A DNA stretch of 64,000 nt, taken from the NCBI GenBank assembly GCA_011389745.1, contig JAABTQ010000002.1, positions 62,001-126,000 on the forward strand. Direction: 5' to 3'. This DNA comes from Desulfobacteraceae bacterium (GTDB taxonomy: Bacteria; Desulfobacterota; Desulfobacteria; Desulfobacterales; SKZT01). The position numbers and the translations under genes are program-made. This document shows positions 1 through 9,651 of the stretch, piece by piece (the first letter of the stretch is position 1; each line of letters starts with the position of its first letter). The notes under the pieces were generated by a model that searched no databases, had not been told where the DNA came from, and worked only from the letters and a program-made list of their open reading frames with translations.

Positions 1-2413
1 GCTTGAATGCGTTGAAAAGAAGTTCCCGTATGCATTCAAAGAGCAGGAACCGGATTTCCTCGGTTTCAGGTTCGGCATTATTGTCGAGCTGCAAATGAAC
101 TATGAAATGGTTCATTTCTGCCATATGGTCCGCCAGCCATTTCAGTCCCCCGACCAATCCCGCACCCTGCAGGGCAGGAGGGCTTAACTCGACGGTTAGA
201 GATCGCGATGCCTTGATGATCTCCTGTAATATGGAATCAACTTCCTTTAATTTGGCCTGTTCTTCTTCCACACATAAGTCCCGCGTCACCATATTCAGTT
301 GTAACCGGGCCGCAACCAGAAGCTGCTGAATATGGTCATGAAGGATATTGGCCAGCCGCTTACGCTCACGTTGTTCCACCTGGCTGAGTTCCACAGCTAA
401 AGCCCGAAGCTGATCCGCCAGATGCCGCGACTCGGCCATCCGCTCGGAGACTCGCTGTTCCAGGATCTCATTAAGGTTCTTCAACTGGTTCTCGGCTTTT
501 TTGCGGGCGGTAATATCCAGAGAAAGTACGAAAATCCCCTCGGGTACAGGTGTAACCCGTGTCTCATACCATGCACATGTACCGTCGGCAAAGATAAACT
601 CACCTTCAACATGATCCGGTGTACGCTCTTCCATGCAACGTTGATAAGCATTAAAAAACGGACTTTTCTCAAAGCCGGGAGTAGCTTCCAGCATGGTGCG
701 ACCGAGCAAATCCTCACGGTTATGTCCGAAGTAACGGATCGAACTTTGGTTCACGTACAGATATTTCCAATCGAAGCCGATAATGGCGCAACTTTCCAGC
801 ATATTGTCCAGCGTATTCCGGTAACGCTCTTCGCTTTCCCGAAGGGCCTGTTCAGCAGCCTTCCTCTCGGTGGTGTCAGTGAAAAAGATAGAAATGCCGG
901 TATCGGAAGGATAGCCGCGGCATTCAAACCAGGCGTTTAAAGGCGGGTAATATATCTCAAAATTCGTGGCAATCCGTCTTTCCATGGCCTTACACAGCTC
1001 ATGATCAAAAACCGTGCCTTTTGCATCAGGCCAGACCTGGAAAAAATGCCGCCCGAGAAGCTCATCCGGCTGCCGATTGAGAAATCTGATACCAGCGTTG
1101 TTAACATAGTTATATTTCCAGTCGAAACCAATCCCCACAAATCCGTCACTAATCGATTCCAGAACCGCGGCAGTTCGTTTGTGGGCCTCCTGCAAAGCCT
1201 TCTGCGCCGAGCGTTCAGCAGTCTGGTTCTGAAAGACCAACACTACACCGATGATTTCTCCTGTCTCGCTGCGGATGGGGGCAGCGCTGTCGGAAATGGG
1301 CCATTCCGTTCCGTCTTTGGCAATAAGAAGGGTGTGGTTGGCCAGCCCAACCGTCATCCCTTTCTGCATAACAAGTTTTACAGGGTTCTCGACATCTAAC
1401 CGGGTCTCCTCATTGATAATGCGGAACACCTCCAAAAGGGGTCTGTCCAGAGCCCCGCTCTCACTCCATCCGGTAAGCTGCTCGGCAACGGTGTTCATCC
1501 GGGTAATTCGGCCCTTCGTATCCACTGATATTACGCCATCCCCAATACCATAAAGGGTGGCCCGTATCTCCTCGCGGACTTCCCGTCGTTCCCGAGCCAC
1601 TGTTTCGAGCCGGCGCGTAGTCAGCCAAATACCGGCGATCCCCATCAGCCAGATCAAACCATGGCCAACACTCAAATTAACCTGCCTGGAATGTAAATGC
1701 TCCAGGTAAGGAGCCATGGGAGTCGAAACACTGATGCCGCCATGGATATCTCCCAATTGATAGCCCTGATGGCCATGGCATTTAAGGCATCCATCTTCGG
1801 TGAAAAAAGGTCTCATAAGCCGCATGTAAGGTTGGCCATCAAGGTCCATAATGACGATCGCCTCCTTTAATTCCGCGGAAAAGAACTTCAAAGCTTGTGT
1901 TTCCCAGGAATCAGGGGTGTTTTCCGGACGTAGGGGATTGAGGCTGGTGATATTACCACGGTCTCCGTATTGCTCTCCACTCAGTTCCTGGACCTGCCGG
2001 GTCATATATGCCGGATTGACCAGTGTCAGGTGGCGGCCGGACGGCGTAGTTATGTCCCGCTCTGGAATTTGATTCAAATAAGGATTGGGGGGTGTGTTTT
2101 CGGTAACTGGAACGTAAATTCCTCCATGTTCCGCAGCCCATCGGCGATAAACAAGATCTTTTTCAAAACTAGTTTGCAACCCAACCAACGCTAATGCATG
2201 GGTGTTTAAGATGTCCTGCTGCCGGTTCCAGAACAGGCTCAACACCAGAAGCATGGTCCAAACCCCTGCCATCACCCAGCCCATACGCCTGATCAGTGAA
2301 CCTTCGCTCCAGGTGTCCATCGATTCAATATCTTGACGGGGATTTCTTTTCATCGAGGTTCCGTGGTTGATGTCAGGTGCCTTCCGGAGACTGTTGTTCG
2401 ACTCATTGGCCAT
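1..2413 (-). CDS. Heme-domain PAS sensor histidine kinase (3' end cut by window)
   Basis: Membrane-bound sensor kinase; more than 804 codons are visible and the C-terminus lies beyond the left edge. I translated it from the reverse strand. Start ATG at 2413 follows GAGGTG. A transmembrane helix near residues 43-62 is followed by a periplasmic region resembling the Tll0287/DUF3365 family, with a c-type heme motif CLKCH near residue 207. A second helix lies near 245-265. PAS domains follow (RATLYGIGDGVISVD, AVLESISDGFVGI, NTLDNMLESCAIIG), then a HisKA_3-type phosphoacceptor box with LANILHDH near residue 691 and the beginning of the ATPase domain (ELLFNAFK). This suggests redox or ligand sensing through periplasmic heme and signalling to a NarL-type response regulator, which is not in the window. 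The heme role is inferred from the motif alone. Confidence 0.85.
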   Translation of the reverse strand, partial: MANESNNSLRKAPDINHGTSMKRNPRQDIESMDTWSEGSLIRRMGWVMAGVWTMLLVLSLFWNRQQDILNTHALALVGLQTSFEKDLVYRRWAAEHGGIYVPVTENTPPNPYLNQIPERDITTPSGRHLTLVNPAYMTRQVQELSGEQYGDRGNITSLNPLRPENTPDSWETQALKFFSAELKEAIVIMDLDGQPYMRLMRPFFTEDGCLKCHGHQGYQLGDIHGGISVSTPMAPYLEHLHSRQVNLSVGHGLIWLMGIAGIWLTTRRLETVARERREVREEIRATLYGIGDGVISVDTKGRITRMNTVAEQLTGWSESGALDRPLLEVFRIINEETRLDVENPVKLVMQKGMTVGLANHTLLIAKDGTEWPISDSAAPIRSETGEIIGVVLVFQNQTAERSAQKALQEAHKRTAAVLESISDGFVGIGFDWKYNYVNNAGIRFLNRQPDELLGRHFFQVWPDAKGTVFDHELCKAMERRIATNFEIYYPPLNAWFECRGYPSDTGISIFFTDTTERKAAEQALRESEERYRNTLDNMLESCAIIGFDWKYLYVNQSSIRYFGHNREDLLGRTMLEATPGFEKSPFFNAYQRCMEERTPDHVEGEFIFADGTCAWYETRVTPVPEGIFVLSLDITARKKAENQLKNLNEILEQRVSERMAESRHLADQLRALAVELSQVEQRERKRLANILHDHIQQLLVAARLQLNMVTRDLCVEEEQAKLKEVDSILQEIIKASRSLTVELSPPALQGAGLVGGLKWLADHMAEMNHFIVHLQLDNNAEPETEEIRFLLFECIRELLFNAFK

Positions 2414-2491
2414 ATTCACCTCATGGATAACAACGGATAAGAACTTGACTTTTTAGACTAGGAACCTGTCTTATGTCAAGGAAGAAAAATT

Positions 2492-3145
2492 CTACACTTT
2501 CTTTTTCCTTTGCCCATAATCTGCAAATTTTTTCATCACGTTGTTCATTTCCCGGTCCGAAAGAATCACCGGTTTGCCAATGTTTTTTGTCTGATAATAA
2601 ATCCGGGCCACAAACTCGATTTCTTCGGCCACGCAAAAGGCGCGAAGCAAATCAGCGCCCACTGTAATCAGGCCATGATTTGCCATGAGAACCGCATTGA
2701 ATTTGCCTATGGTATCGGATACGTTTTTTGCGAGTTGTTCAGTTCCAAAGGTTGCATAAGGGGCAACCGGCACTTTGGTTCCTGAAAATCCCACCAGGTA
2801 ATGTACCGCCGGGATCTCCATATTCAAACAGGCCATTGTCGTGGCATAGGGCGAATGGGTGTGAATAACCGCTGAAACATCAGGGCGTCTGCAGTAAAGT
2901 CCAATATGAATCCCTGTTTCGCTGGAAGGCTTCAATTTGCCGTCGATAATATTGCCGGTCATATCTAAAACCACCACATCCCCGGCCATCATTTCATCAT
3001 AGTCAATACCGCTGGGACTGATGACCACAAGGTTTTCAGCGCGATCCACACAACTCAGGTTGCCGCCGGTACCGGTGGTAAGGCCTGATTTGACCAACTT
3101 TTTGCCAAATTCGACTATTGCGGTTCTTTGATTTTCAAGAAGCAT
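2492..3145 (-). CDS. Class II aldolase/adducin family protein (fuculose-1-phosphate aldolase-like)
   Basis: A 217-residue zinc-dependent aldolase, the usual length for L-fuculose-1-phosphate or related sugar-phosphate aldolases and dehydratases. Visible family marks are TGTGGNLS (residues 24-31), SPSGIDYD (43-50), the candidate catalytic glutamate E76 in SSET, zinc ligands H95 and H97 in IHTHS, and the third histidine H157 in ANHG. The start ATG follows AAGG about ten bases upstream. It sits alone between the kinase and a divergent gene, so the context gives no substrate. The exact substrate (fuculose-P, rhamnulose-P, methylthioribulose-P and others) cannot be decided from sequence. Confidence 0.85.
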   Translation of the reverse strand: MLLENQRTAIVEFGKKLVKSGLTTGTGGNLSCVDRAENLVVISPSGIDYDEMMAGDVVVLDMTGNIIDGKLKPSSETGIHIGLYCRRPDVSAVIHTHSPYATTMACLNMEIPAVHYLVGFSGTKVPVAPYATFGTEQLAKNVSDTIGKFNAVLMANHGLITVGADLLRAFCVAEEIEFVARIYYQTKNIGKPVILSDREMNNVMKKFADYGQRKKKV

Positions 3146-3263
3146 TTTTTATTAAACCTTAATCCATTTTGTGGCAAATTTTATATGCCAACCTATCCAT
3201 GATGTCAAATATGAGATTTTAAAATTATTGCCCAATGAAATCATTTTTGTTAATTAACCGTGG

Positions 3264-4394
3264 ATGAGCAAAAAAATTAAACTTAAAAATATTTTAATTC
3301 AGGAAGAACTGGAACGGCGCATTCTTCATGGACTTATGTTTCATTGGGAAGACAGCGTCGGCCGGCTGGAACCTGCCTACCAATTCGCCATGCAAAAACC
3401 GCTGATAAGCATACGGGATATGAAACAACGACTTGGATACTGGTCTCCCAGCCGAAAAGAAATCTCGTTGAGCCGTGAACTTGTTATGAATCATTCATGG
3501 GATGCGGTACTTGAAGTATTTTACCATGAAATGGCGCATCAGTTTGCTCATCAGGTCCTTGATGCCTGCGATGAAACACCCCATGGGCCGGCCTTTATAA
3601 AGGCCTGTCATTATTTGAGAGCCAATCCGGAAGCTTCGGGAAGCTACCCTCCCCTGGATGACCGTCTGAATGAAAGCCATCTGAGTGACCAGGATAAAAT
3701 AATCGTGAGGGTCAAAAAGCTCCTGGCCCTGGCTCAAAGCCAGAACCGTCATGAGGCCGAATCAGCCATGGCTAAGGCTCATGAATTGATATCAAAGTAC
3801 AATATCGACATCATTGAAAAAAACAGGCAACGTCAATTTATAAGCATTTTTCTTGGTGAAACGGCCCTTCGCCACACACGGGATGTTTATGCATTGGCCG
3901 CTCTTCTGGAAACTTTCTATTTTGTCAAATGCATATGGATACCATCATATGTGATTGAAAAAGACAAGATGGGCCGTGTGCTGGAAATTACCGGTACTGT
4001 GCAAAACCTGAAAATAGCTTCGTATGTTTTTGATGTGGTGAAAAACTATATCAATTCTGAGTGGGTCAAATACAACAAAAATAAGGAGTTGAATTTTTAC
4101 CGTAAAACGGATTTTGCCGTGGGCATTGTCAGAGGTTTTCGTCGAAAGCTGGAATCACAGCAATCTTCATCGGACAATTCGCCGGCCCGGCCTTTTGCCC
4201 TGACCAAAATTCAGGATCATCAGCTTGAAAACTATTATCATTACAGGCATCCTAAAATTTCCAAATTCAGCAGGACAAGCTCCAGCCAGGATTACGGCGT
4301 GTTTTCCGATGGGATGAAGACCGGAAAAAAACTGATCCTCTCAAAGGGTATCGAGGAAAGCCGGGTGAGCGGAAAATATCTTCCGGAAAAATAG
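3264..4394 (+). CDS. SprT-like zinc protease domain plus DUF2786 protein
   Basis: A 376-residue protein. The N-terminal part is a SprT-like metallopeptidase: HEMAH at about residues 89-93 with a downstream histidine in TPHGPAF. Residues about 145-185 form a DUF2786 helix pair (VRVKKLLALAQS...EAESAMAKAHELI). The C-terminal 190 residues are basic and not recognised. This architecture is found in many proteobacteria, some phage-related. A role in processing DNA-bound proteins is only inferred from SprT/Spartan homologues. ATG is preceded by a poor ribosome binding site. Confidence 0.8.
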   Translation: MSKKIKLKNILIQEELERRILHGLMFHWEDSVGRLEPAYQFAMQKPLISIRDMKQRLGYWSPSRKEISLSRELVMNHSWDAVLEVFYHEMAHQFAHQVLDACDETPHGPAFIKACHYLRANPEASGSYPPLDDRLNESHLSDQDKIIVRVKKLLALAQSQNRHEAESAMAKAHELISKYNIDIIEKNRQRQFISIFLGETALRHTRDVYALAALLETFYFVKCIWIPSYVIEKDKMGRVLEITGTVQNLKIASYVFDVVKNYINSEWVKYNKNKELNFYRKTDFAVGIVRGFRRKLESQQSSSDNSPARPFALTKIQDHQLENYYHYRHPKISKFSRTSSSQDYGVFSDGMKTGKKLILSKGIEESRVSGKYLPEK

Positions 4395-4433
4395 CAGTCC
4401 CTGAATGGAAACTCTCCTCCCTTTTTGGAAGGG

Positions 4434-4545
4434 TTTGGTACTGCGATTCGCTCCCTCAGAATGGCAGGCAAAGAATGACTTCCGACCTTGGCACCCGTAT
4501 ATAAATATTCCTGGCTTGACGCCGGTATGTGAAGGCCGGAATCCA
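4434..4545. repeat. Composite intergenic repeat (partial families A and B)
   Basis: The stretch ACTGCGATTCGCTCCCTC AGAATGGCAG (about 4443-4471) matches the right end of the family A repeat seen complete at 44290-44392. GACGCCGGTATGTGAAGGCCGGAATCC (4519-4545) matches the family B repeat seen at 27722 and 58738. The 473 bases between the neighbouring genes contain only these repeats and the family C element at 4655-4766. Confidence 0.6.
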
Positions 4546-4654
4546 TGTTCAAAACTCTTGATCTCCTAAGATAAGTCGTATAGCGTTATTCTTTTCATAT
4601 TAATGAGTTAGAAGCCTCCCACTCGGCGTGCCGAGCCCAAACCACTAAGTAACT

Positions 4655-4766
4655 GCTCCCTCCTTTGAAAAAGGGGGGCCGGGGGGGATTTGACAAACTG
4701 ATGCCGTATTAAAATCCCCCTAAATCCCCTTTTTTCAAAGGGGGACTTTGAGGAGTTACTTAGAGG
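4655..4766. repeat. Family C palindromic repeat (MITE-like hairpin)
   Basis: An imperfect inverted repeat about 110 bp long. The left arm starts CTAAGTAACTGCTCCC and continues TCCTTTGAAAAAGGGGG. The right arm, read on the other strand, starts CTAAGTAACTCCTCAAAG and continues CCCCCTTTGAAAAAAGGGG. Both arms carry the CCCCCTAAATCCCC type core. Further copies lie at about 58860-59070 and 60932-61015. Confidence 0.7.
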
Positions 4767-4867
4767 ATATCGAAAATAATAGGGTGCCGTTACAATTTTC
4801 CAGAGATCAAGAGCCCTGATGGTCGACCTGTATGAAGAACTATCCCGGCTTTTTGAGAGGTTACCTA

Positions 4868-6514
4868 TTAAACGGCTTTTTTCTGTTTCCAATACGGATT
4901 TATCAGGTCTTCGAAAATGACAATCGCCGCTTCGGAACCTTGCCCGGCCGCTGTGACGATCTGCTTGAAACCGCCTTCCACATCTCCTGCCGAGTAAACT
5001 CCCGGAATATTGGTTCTGTGCCGCCCATCCTGTTTAATGTAACCATCATCGTTAAGCTCAATACCGAACTTGTTAGCTAGTCCGACAGCGGGTTCGTATC
5101 CGATGGCGATAAATACGCCGTTGGTCTCCATGGTACTGGTTTCCCCGCTCTTGTTATTTAACAGCTTAACGGCCTCCACCCTTTCCTGCCCCAGGATTTC
5201 TTTAACTTCCGTATTCCAGATCACCGGGATTTTGTTTTCCACAAGCTGTTTGCTTAAAAATTCCTGCGCCCGTAATGTATCTCTTCGGTGAACCAGAGTG
5301 ACACTCACTCCGATATTGTGAAGATGCAATGCCTCAGTAACCGCACTGTTTCCGCCGCCGACCATAATCACCTGTTTGCCTTTGAACAAGGGCCCGTCAC
5401 ATGTGCTGCAATAGCTGACACCTCTTCCGGCTAAACGGTCTTCACCCGGAATTCCCAGATGCTTGTATGTGGCGCCTGTTGCGATAAGAAGCGTCTTGGT
5501 TTCAAATCGGCGCCTGGTGGTGGTGACCTTAATGGGAAAACCTATTTCGACTTCTATGACCTCTTCTCCCTGAAAGATCTGGACATATTCCAGGGCATGA
5601 CTGACCATGATATCCACCAGTGTTTTACCACCCACCGATGTAAATCCAGGATAATTTTCCACTATGGGGGTGGTTGCCACCTGACCGCCCAGTGCTGCTC
5701 TTTCAACAATTGCGGTGTTGAGTCCGCTTCTGGCTGTATATATACCGGCGGTCAACCCTGCCGGGCCACCTCCCACAATCAATACATCCAGTTCCACCAA
5801 TTCGGCGTCATTGTCCGGAATAAAAATGGTCTGTTGTTCCAACTTATCCACGGAGGAGGCAAAAAGTTCTTCAGGTTGCGCTCCCATGGCGATCATCATA
5901 TCGTTGACAAATGTCTGGGGAACACTGTGAGCCGCATACTGCTCGGCCAGTTCCGGGCTGCATTGTATATCAATTAACTCCAGGGAAATCATTTCAGGAT
6001 TTTCAATGGCCGCTTTTACCGCATTGACCGCCTGTTGCGGGCAATATGGGCAGGATGGGCTCACGAACACTTTAATATCCCTTGGCGTGTCAATATTTCG
6101 AATGATTTTTGCAGATTGTTCATTCAGATGGCTTTTCCCCATGCCGACCAGAAGCAGGGTTTCCAGAAATGTACGTCCCTCTTCACCGACAGGTGCACCG
6201 ATCCATCGGATATGGTAACGGTCCGGGGCAATCAGAAGAGTTGAAGGCAAGTCCACCTGATACTTTTGGGCTTCCTTGTGATTAAGGTCGAATTCACGAA
6301 AGTTGATCTTGTCCGTAAGTTCCCTGAATGCCCGAATCACTTTGCGGTTGGCTTCGCTGAAAATATCCTGTTGGCCTTGCCTGGAAAACAGAATGAGTGA
6401 AATATCATTTGGAAGTTGGGCAAAAGTTTGTTTTAAATATGCAATATAAGCTTGTTCATCCTGCGGTCCCATTTGGGCCCCGCCTCCGCCTGAGTAATCA
6501 TTTCCGTTAGCCAT
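4868..6514 (-). CDS. AhpF-like FAD disulfide reductase with N-terminal thioredoxin-fold pair
   Basis: A 548-residue flavoprotein. Residues 1-220 hold two thioredoxin folds: the first lacks a cysteine pair, the second has SCPYCPQ. The rest is thioredoxin-reductase type: FAD site GGGPAGLTAGIYTARSG, redox pair CSTC, NADP site VGGGNSAVTEALHLH, and C-terminal YSAGDV. This is the architecture of AhpF, which passes electrons from NAD(P)H through FAD and the CxxC pairs to a peroxiredoxin or thioredoxin-like partner. No ahpC lies beside it, so the acceptor is unknown; a general glutaredoxin-like reductase is the alternative. The start is supported by AAGGGGGAT just upstream. Confidence 0.85.
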   Translation of the reverse strand: MANGNDYSGGGGAQMGPQDEQAYIAYLKQTFAQLPNDISLILFSRQGQQDIFSEANRKVIRAFRELTDKINFREFDLNHKEAQKYQVDLPSTLLIAPDRYHIRWIGAPVGEEGRTFLETLLLVGMGKSHLNEQSAKIIRNIDTPRDIKVFVSPSCPYCPQQAVNAVKAAIENPEMISLELIDIQCSPELAEQYAAHSVPQTFVNDMMIAMGAQPEELFASSVDKLEQQTIFIPDNDAELVELDVLIVGGGPAGLTAGIYTARSGLNTAIVERAALGGQVATTPIVENYPGFTSVGGKTLVDIMVSHALEYVQIFQGEEVIEVEIGFPIKVTTTRRRFETKTLLIATGATYKHLGIPGEDRLAGRGVSYCSTCDGPLFKGKQVIMVGGGNSAVTEALHLHNIGVSVTLVHRRDTLRAQEFLSKQLVENKIPVIWNTEVKEILGQERVEAVKLLNNKSGETSTMETNGVFIAIGYEPAVGLANKFGIELNDDGYIKQDGRHRTNIPGVYSAGDVEGGFKQIVTAAGQGSEAAIVIFEDLINPYWKQKKAV

Positions 6515-6633
6515 TAATCCCCCTTAATATATTATGAGTACTTATTCTTTGCAGCATCGGGGTTTACTTTACCTTCTTTTAAATATTGTATCAAGCGGAT
6601 ACTTAATAGACTCTTAAAATGACGTTAACCCGC

Positions 6634-8163
6634 TTAATCCACATCGAATCGAATGCCCTGTGCCAATGGAAGCTCTTTTGACCAGTTGATGGTACAAGTT
6701 TGTCTTCGCATGTAAGCTTTCCAGGAATCCGAGCCGGCCTCGCGACCTCCTCCGGTATCTTTTTCCCCTCCGAACGCTCCTCCGATCTCGGCACCCGATG
6801 TACCGATATTGACATTGGCAATGCCACAATCACTTCCACTCTGACCTAAAAAGGTCTCGGCCTCATGAAGGTCTCTGGTAAATATTGCCGAGGAAAGTCC
6901 CTGGGGAACGGCATTGTGATAATCAATCGCCTCTGAGAGTGTTTTATATCTGATCAGGTATAAAACCGGTGCAAAAGTTTCCTGTGAGACAATGGGCATA
7001 TTGGCACGTGCCTCGCAGATGCAAGGGGTAACATAGGTTCCTGACTCATACCCCTTACCGGCCAGTGTCTGACCTCCATATAAAATGACCCCGCCTTGTT
7101 TTTTCACGTCATTGAGAGCATCCTGCATATTTTTTACGGCCTCACGATCGATAAGCGGTCCCATGATCGTTTCCGGCAAAAGCGGATCACCAATTTTTAT
7201 CTGCTGGTAGGCCTTAAAAAGGGCATTGGATAATTCATCGAAAACCTTTTCATGGACAATAATCCGGCGTGTGGTTGTACAACGCTGTCCCGCGGTTCCC
7301 ACCGCACCGAAAACAATGGCCCTCAGTGCAATGTCCATGTCCGCATTTTCCGTAACGATGATGCCGTTGTTTCCCCCAAGCTCAAGAATAGTCTTTCCCA
7401 GCCTTGAAGCAACCGCCCGGCTTATATTTTTGCCCATGGCGACACTTCCGGTGGCGGATATGAGCGGCACACGAACATCGTTAACCAAAGGTTCTCCCAC
7501 ATGGTCACGGTTTCCCACCACCAGATTTAAAATGCCGTCGGGAATATCATTTTCCCTGAGCACCCTCCAAAGGATTTTCATGACGGCGATAGCGGTCAGC
7601 GGAGCCTTTGAAGAGGGTTTCCAGATGACCGTATCCCCTGCAATTAATGCCGGCATAGCGTTCCAGGCCCAGACGGCGGCGGGAAAATTAAAGGCGGTAA
7701 TCACACCGACTGGTCCCAGGGGCAGCCACTGTTCATACATTCGGTGTCGGGGACGTTCACTTTGCATGGTCATCCCGTAAAGCATCCGGGATTGTCCCAC
7801 GGCGAAATCGGCCATATCAATCATTTCCTGAATTTCGCCTTCCCCCTCGGCCCGAATTTTTCCCACCTCCAGGGTGATCAAGGCTCCCAAAGCTTCTTTG
7901 TTTTCCCTGAGCGCATTTCCCATTTGCCGGACAATTTCACCTCGCTTAGGCGCAGGCACCTGGCGCCAGGCCTGAAAAGCCTCAAGACTTTTTTCTGCAA
8001 TAAAATTATAATCCTCTTTATCGGCACAGTGAATTTTTGCGATGGTCTGGCCGGTAATCGGTGTAACAGCATTTAAAATTTCACCTTTGCATTTTATCCA
8101 TGTCCCGGTGCCCGCTCCCATTTCTTCCGGATATAAATCCAGTTTGTCCAGTATTGATTTCAT
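6634..8163 (-). CDS. ALDH7-type aldehyde dehydrogenase (aminoadipate-semialdehyde dehydrogenase-like)
   Basis: A 509-residue NAD(P)-dependent aldehyde dehydrogenase. The catalytic cysteine is C295 (GQRCTTTRR), the general base E261 (LELGGNN), and K182 is in WKPSS. The N-terminal region and the string GVITAFNFPAAVWAWN resemble the ALDH7/antiquitin group, which oxidises alpha-aminoadipate semialdehyde (open form of piperideine-6-carboxylate). Its ATG shares one base with the stop of the upstream aminotransferase (TGATG), so the two are probably translationally coupled. The pairing suggests conversion of lysine through the semialdehyde to 2-aminoadipate; the substrate is an inference. Confidence 0.85.
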   Translation of the reverse strand: MKSILDKLDLYPEEMGAGTGTWIKCKGEILNAVTPITGQTIAKIHCADKEDYNFIAEKSLEAFQAWRQVPAPKRGEIVRQMGNALRENKEALGALITLEVGKIRAEGEGEIQEMIDMADFAVGQSRMLYGMTMQSERPRHRMYEQWLPLGPVGVITAFNFPAAVWAWNAMPALIAGDTVIWKPSSKAPLTAIAVMKILWRVLRENDIPDGILNLVVGNRDHVGEPLVNDVRVPLISATGSVAMGKNISRAVASRLGKTILELGGNNGIIVTENADMDIALRAIVFGAVGTAGQRCTTTRRIIVHEKVFDELSNALFKAYQQIKIGDPLLPETIMGPLIDREAVKNMQDALNDVKKQGGVILYGGQTLAGKGYESGTYVTPCICEARANMPIVSQETFAPVLYLIRYKTLSEAIDYHNAVPQGLSSAIFTRDLHEAETFLGQSGSDCGIANVNIGTSGAEIGGAFGGEKDTGGGREAGSDSWKAYMRRQTCTINWSKELPLAQGIRFDVD

Positions 8164-9512
8164 CAGGATTCCTCCTTACTTATTAATACGCCCGCAGCTT
8201 TAACGGATTCTTCAAAAATTTGCAGGCAGACATCGATCTCATCAGGGTTTGCGGTCAATGCCGGGCAAAAACGTATGTTGTTGATACCACACCCCAACAA
8301 TAACAGTCCTTTGTTAAAGGCCTGCTGAATAATCCGGTCACGGATTTGGGCATCAGGTGTGCGTTTTTCCCTATCCTTGACAAACTCCACAGCCACCATC
8401 AATCCTTTGCCACGAACATCTCCCATGCATTCATATGTTTTTTGAAGCGTAAACAACCCGTCCATGAGCCGTTTGCCCTGAATGTTTGCATTTTCAATGA
8501 GGGATTCCTGAAGAAGTTCTATCGTGGCCATGGCAGCCTGGCAAGAAAGTGGGTTTCCGCCAAAGGTGGATGCGTGCGAACCGGCATCCCAGGTCATAAT
8601 CCCGGCTTTTGCCAGAAGTGCTCCCAATGGCATACCTGATGCAATCCCCTTGGCAAGGGCCATCATATCCGGCACAACATCAAAATGTTCCATGGCGAAC
8701 ATTTTTCCGGTTCGGCCCATTCCTGATTGCACTTCATCGACCACATACAAAATGTCGTATTTTTTCATCAGCCGGTAAAGCTCCCGATGAAATTCAGGCG
8801 GGGGTACAATGTACCCCCCCTCGCCCTGAATCGGCTCCACAAACACGGCCGCTACTTCCTCCGGCGGGATGGTGGTCCTGAAAAGGGTATCTTCTATCCA
8901 GCGGACACAGGTAGTCCCGCAGTCGGGATAACAAAGATGAAAGGGGCATCGGTAACAGTATGGGTATGGGATATGAGTAATACCCGGTAACATAGGGTTG
9001 TAATGCTTTCGCTGAATGGTTTTGCTTGCCGTCAGAGACAACGCCCCCATGGTACGTCCGTGGAAGGCTCCGTAAAAGGCCAGGTTCAATTCCCGCTTGC
9101 TGTGCCATCGAGCCAGCTTGAAAGCCGCCTCGACAGCCTCGGCGCCGGAGTTTCCAAAATAAACCTTGTGATCGCCGTTGCTTGCCAGTGAAGAGAGCTT
9201 TTCCGCCAATCGGATCTGGGGTGTGTAGTAAAAGTCAGTGCCGGACATGTGAAGAAGTTTTTCGGCCTGATCCTGAATCGCTTTGACCACTTTCGGATGA
9301 CAATGCCCGGTAGCACAAACGGCAATGCCGGCGGTAAAATCCAGAAACGAATTTCCGTCCACATCCCGAATCCAAAGGCCATCCCCGCAGTCCGCCACAA
9401 GGGGATAAATTCTTGTATATGACGGAGACACATATTTCTTGTCCACCTTGATCAATTTGGCGGCTTTAGGGCCGGGCAAAGACGTTTTTATGGATGGAAG
9501 TTTCATCGGCAT
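8163..9512 (-). CDS. Class III PLP aminotransferase (lysine/ornithine/GABA type)
   Basis: A 449-residue omega-aminotransferase. PLP lysine is K288 in LAKGIASG and D259 in VVDEVQSG binds the pyridine nitrogen. It carries a cysteine-rich insert with C186, C189, C194, C198 and C202 (YCYRCPF...CYPDCG), reminiscent of archaeal and anaerobe members; it could bind a metal. It is the first gene of a coupled pair with the ALDH7-like gene, favouring a lysine 6-aminotransferase or similar terminal-amine role. The listed ATG lies only three bases after GAGG; an ATG two codons later (9506) has better spacing and may be the real start. Confidence 0.85.
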   Translation of the reverse strand: MPMKLPSIKTSLPGPKAAKLIKVDKKYVSPSYTRIYPLVADCGDGLWIRDVDGNSFLDFTAGIAVCATGHCHPKVVKAIQDQAEKLLHMSGTDFYYTPQIRLAEKLSSLASNGDHKVYFGNSGAEAVEAAFKLARWHSKRELNLAFYGAFHGRTMGALSLTASKTIQRKHYNPMLPGITHIPYPYCYRCPFHLCYPDCGTTCVRWIEDTLFRTTIPPEEVAAVFVEPIQGEGGYIVPPPEFHRELYRLMKKYDILYVVDEVQSGMGRTGKMFAMEHFDVVPDMMALAKGIASGMPLGALLAKAGIMTWDAGSHASTFGGNPLSCQAAMATIELLQESLIENANIQGKRLMDGLFTLQKTYECMGDVRGKGLMVAVEFVKDREKRTPDAQIRDRIIQQAFNKGLLLLGCGINNIRFCPALTANPDEIDVCLQIFEESVKAAGVLISKEES

Positions 9513-9651
9513 GCCTCATTGATGGTTAATACCTGATATCTTTTGGAGTACTTTTAATAACCGGACGTTGATTTTTATCTCCTGTTCCAAAATAACAGTT
9601 TATTGTCTCACATATCAGAGGTCAAGGCACAAAGTGTTTTACCGGGAAATA

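Noticed and set aside
4395-4867. Small frames in the repeat-rich gap before the AhpF-like gene
   Set aside because: They run through palindromic repeats and have no codon or motif support.
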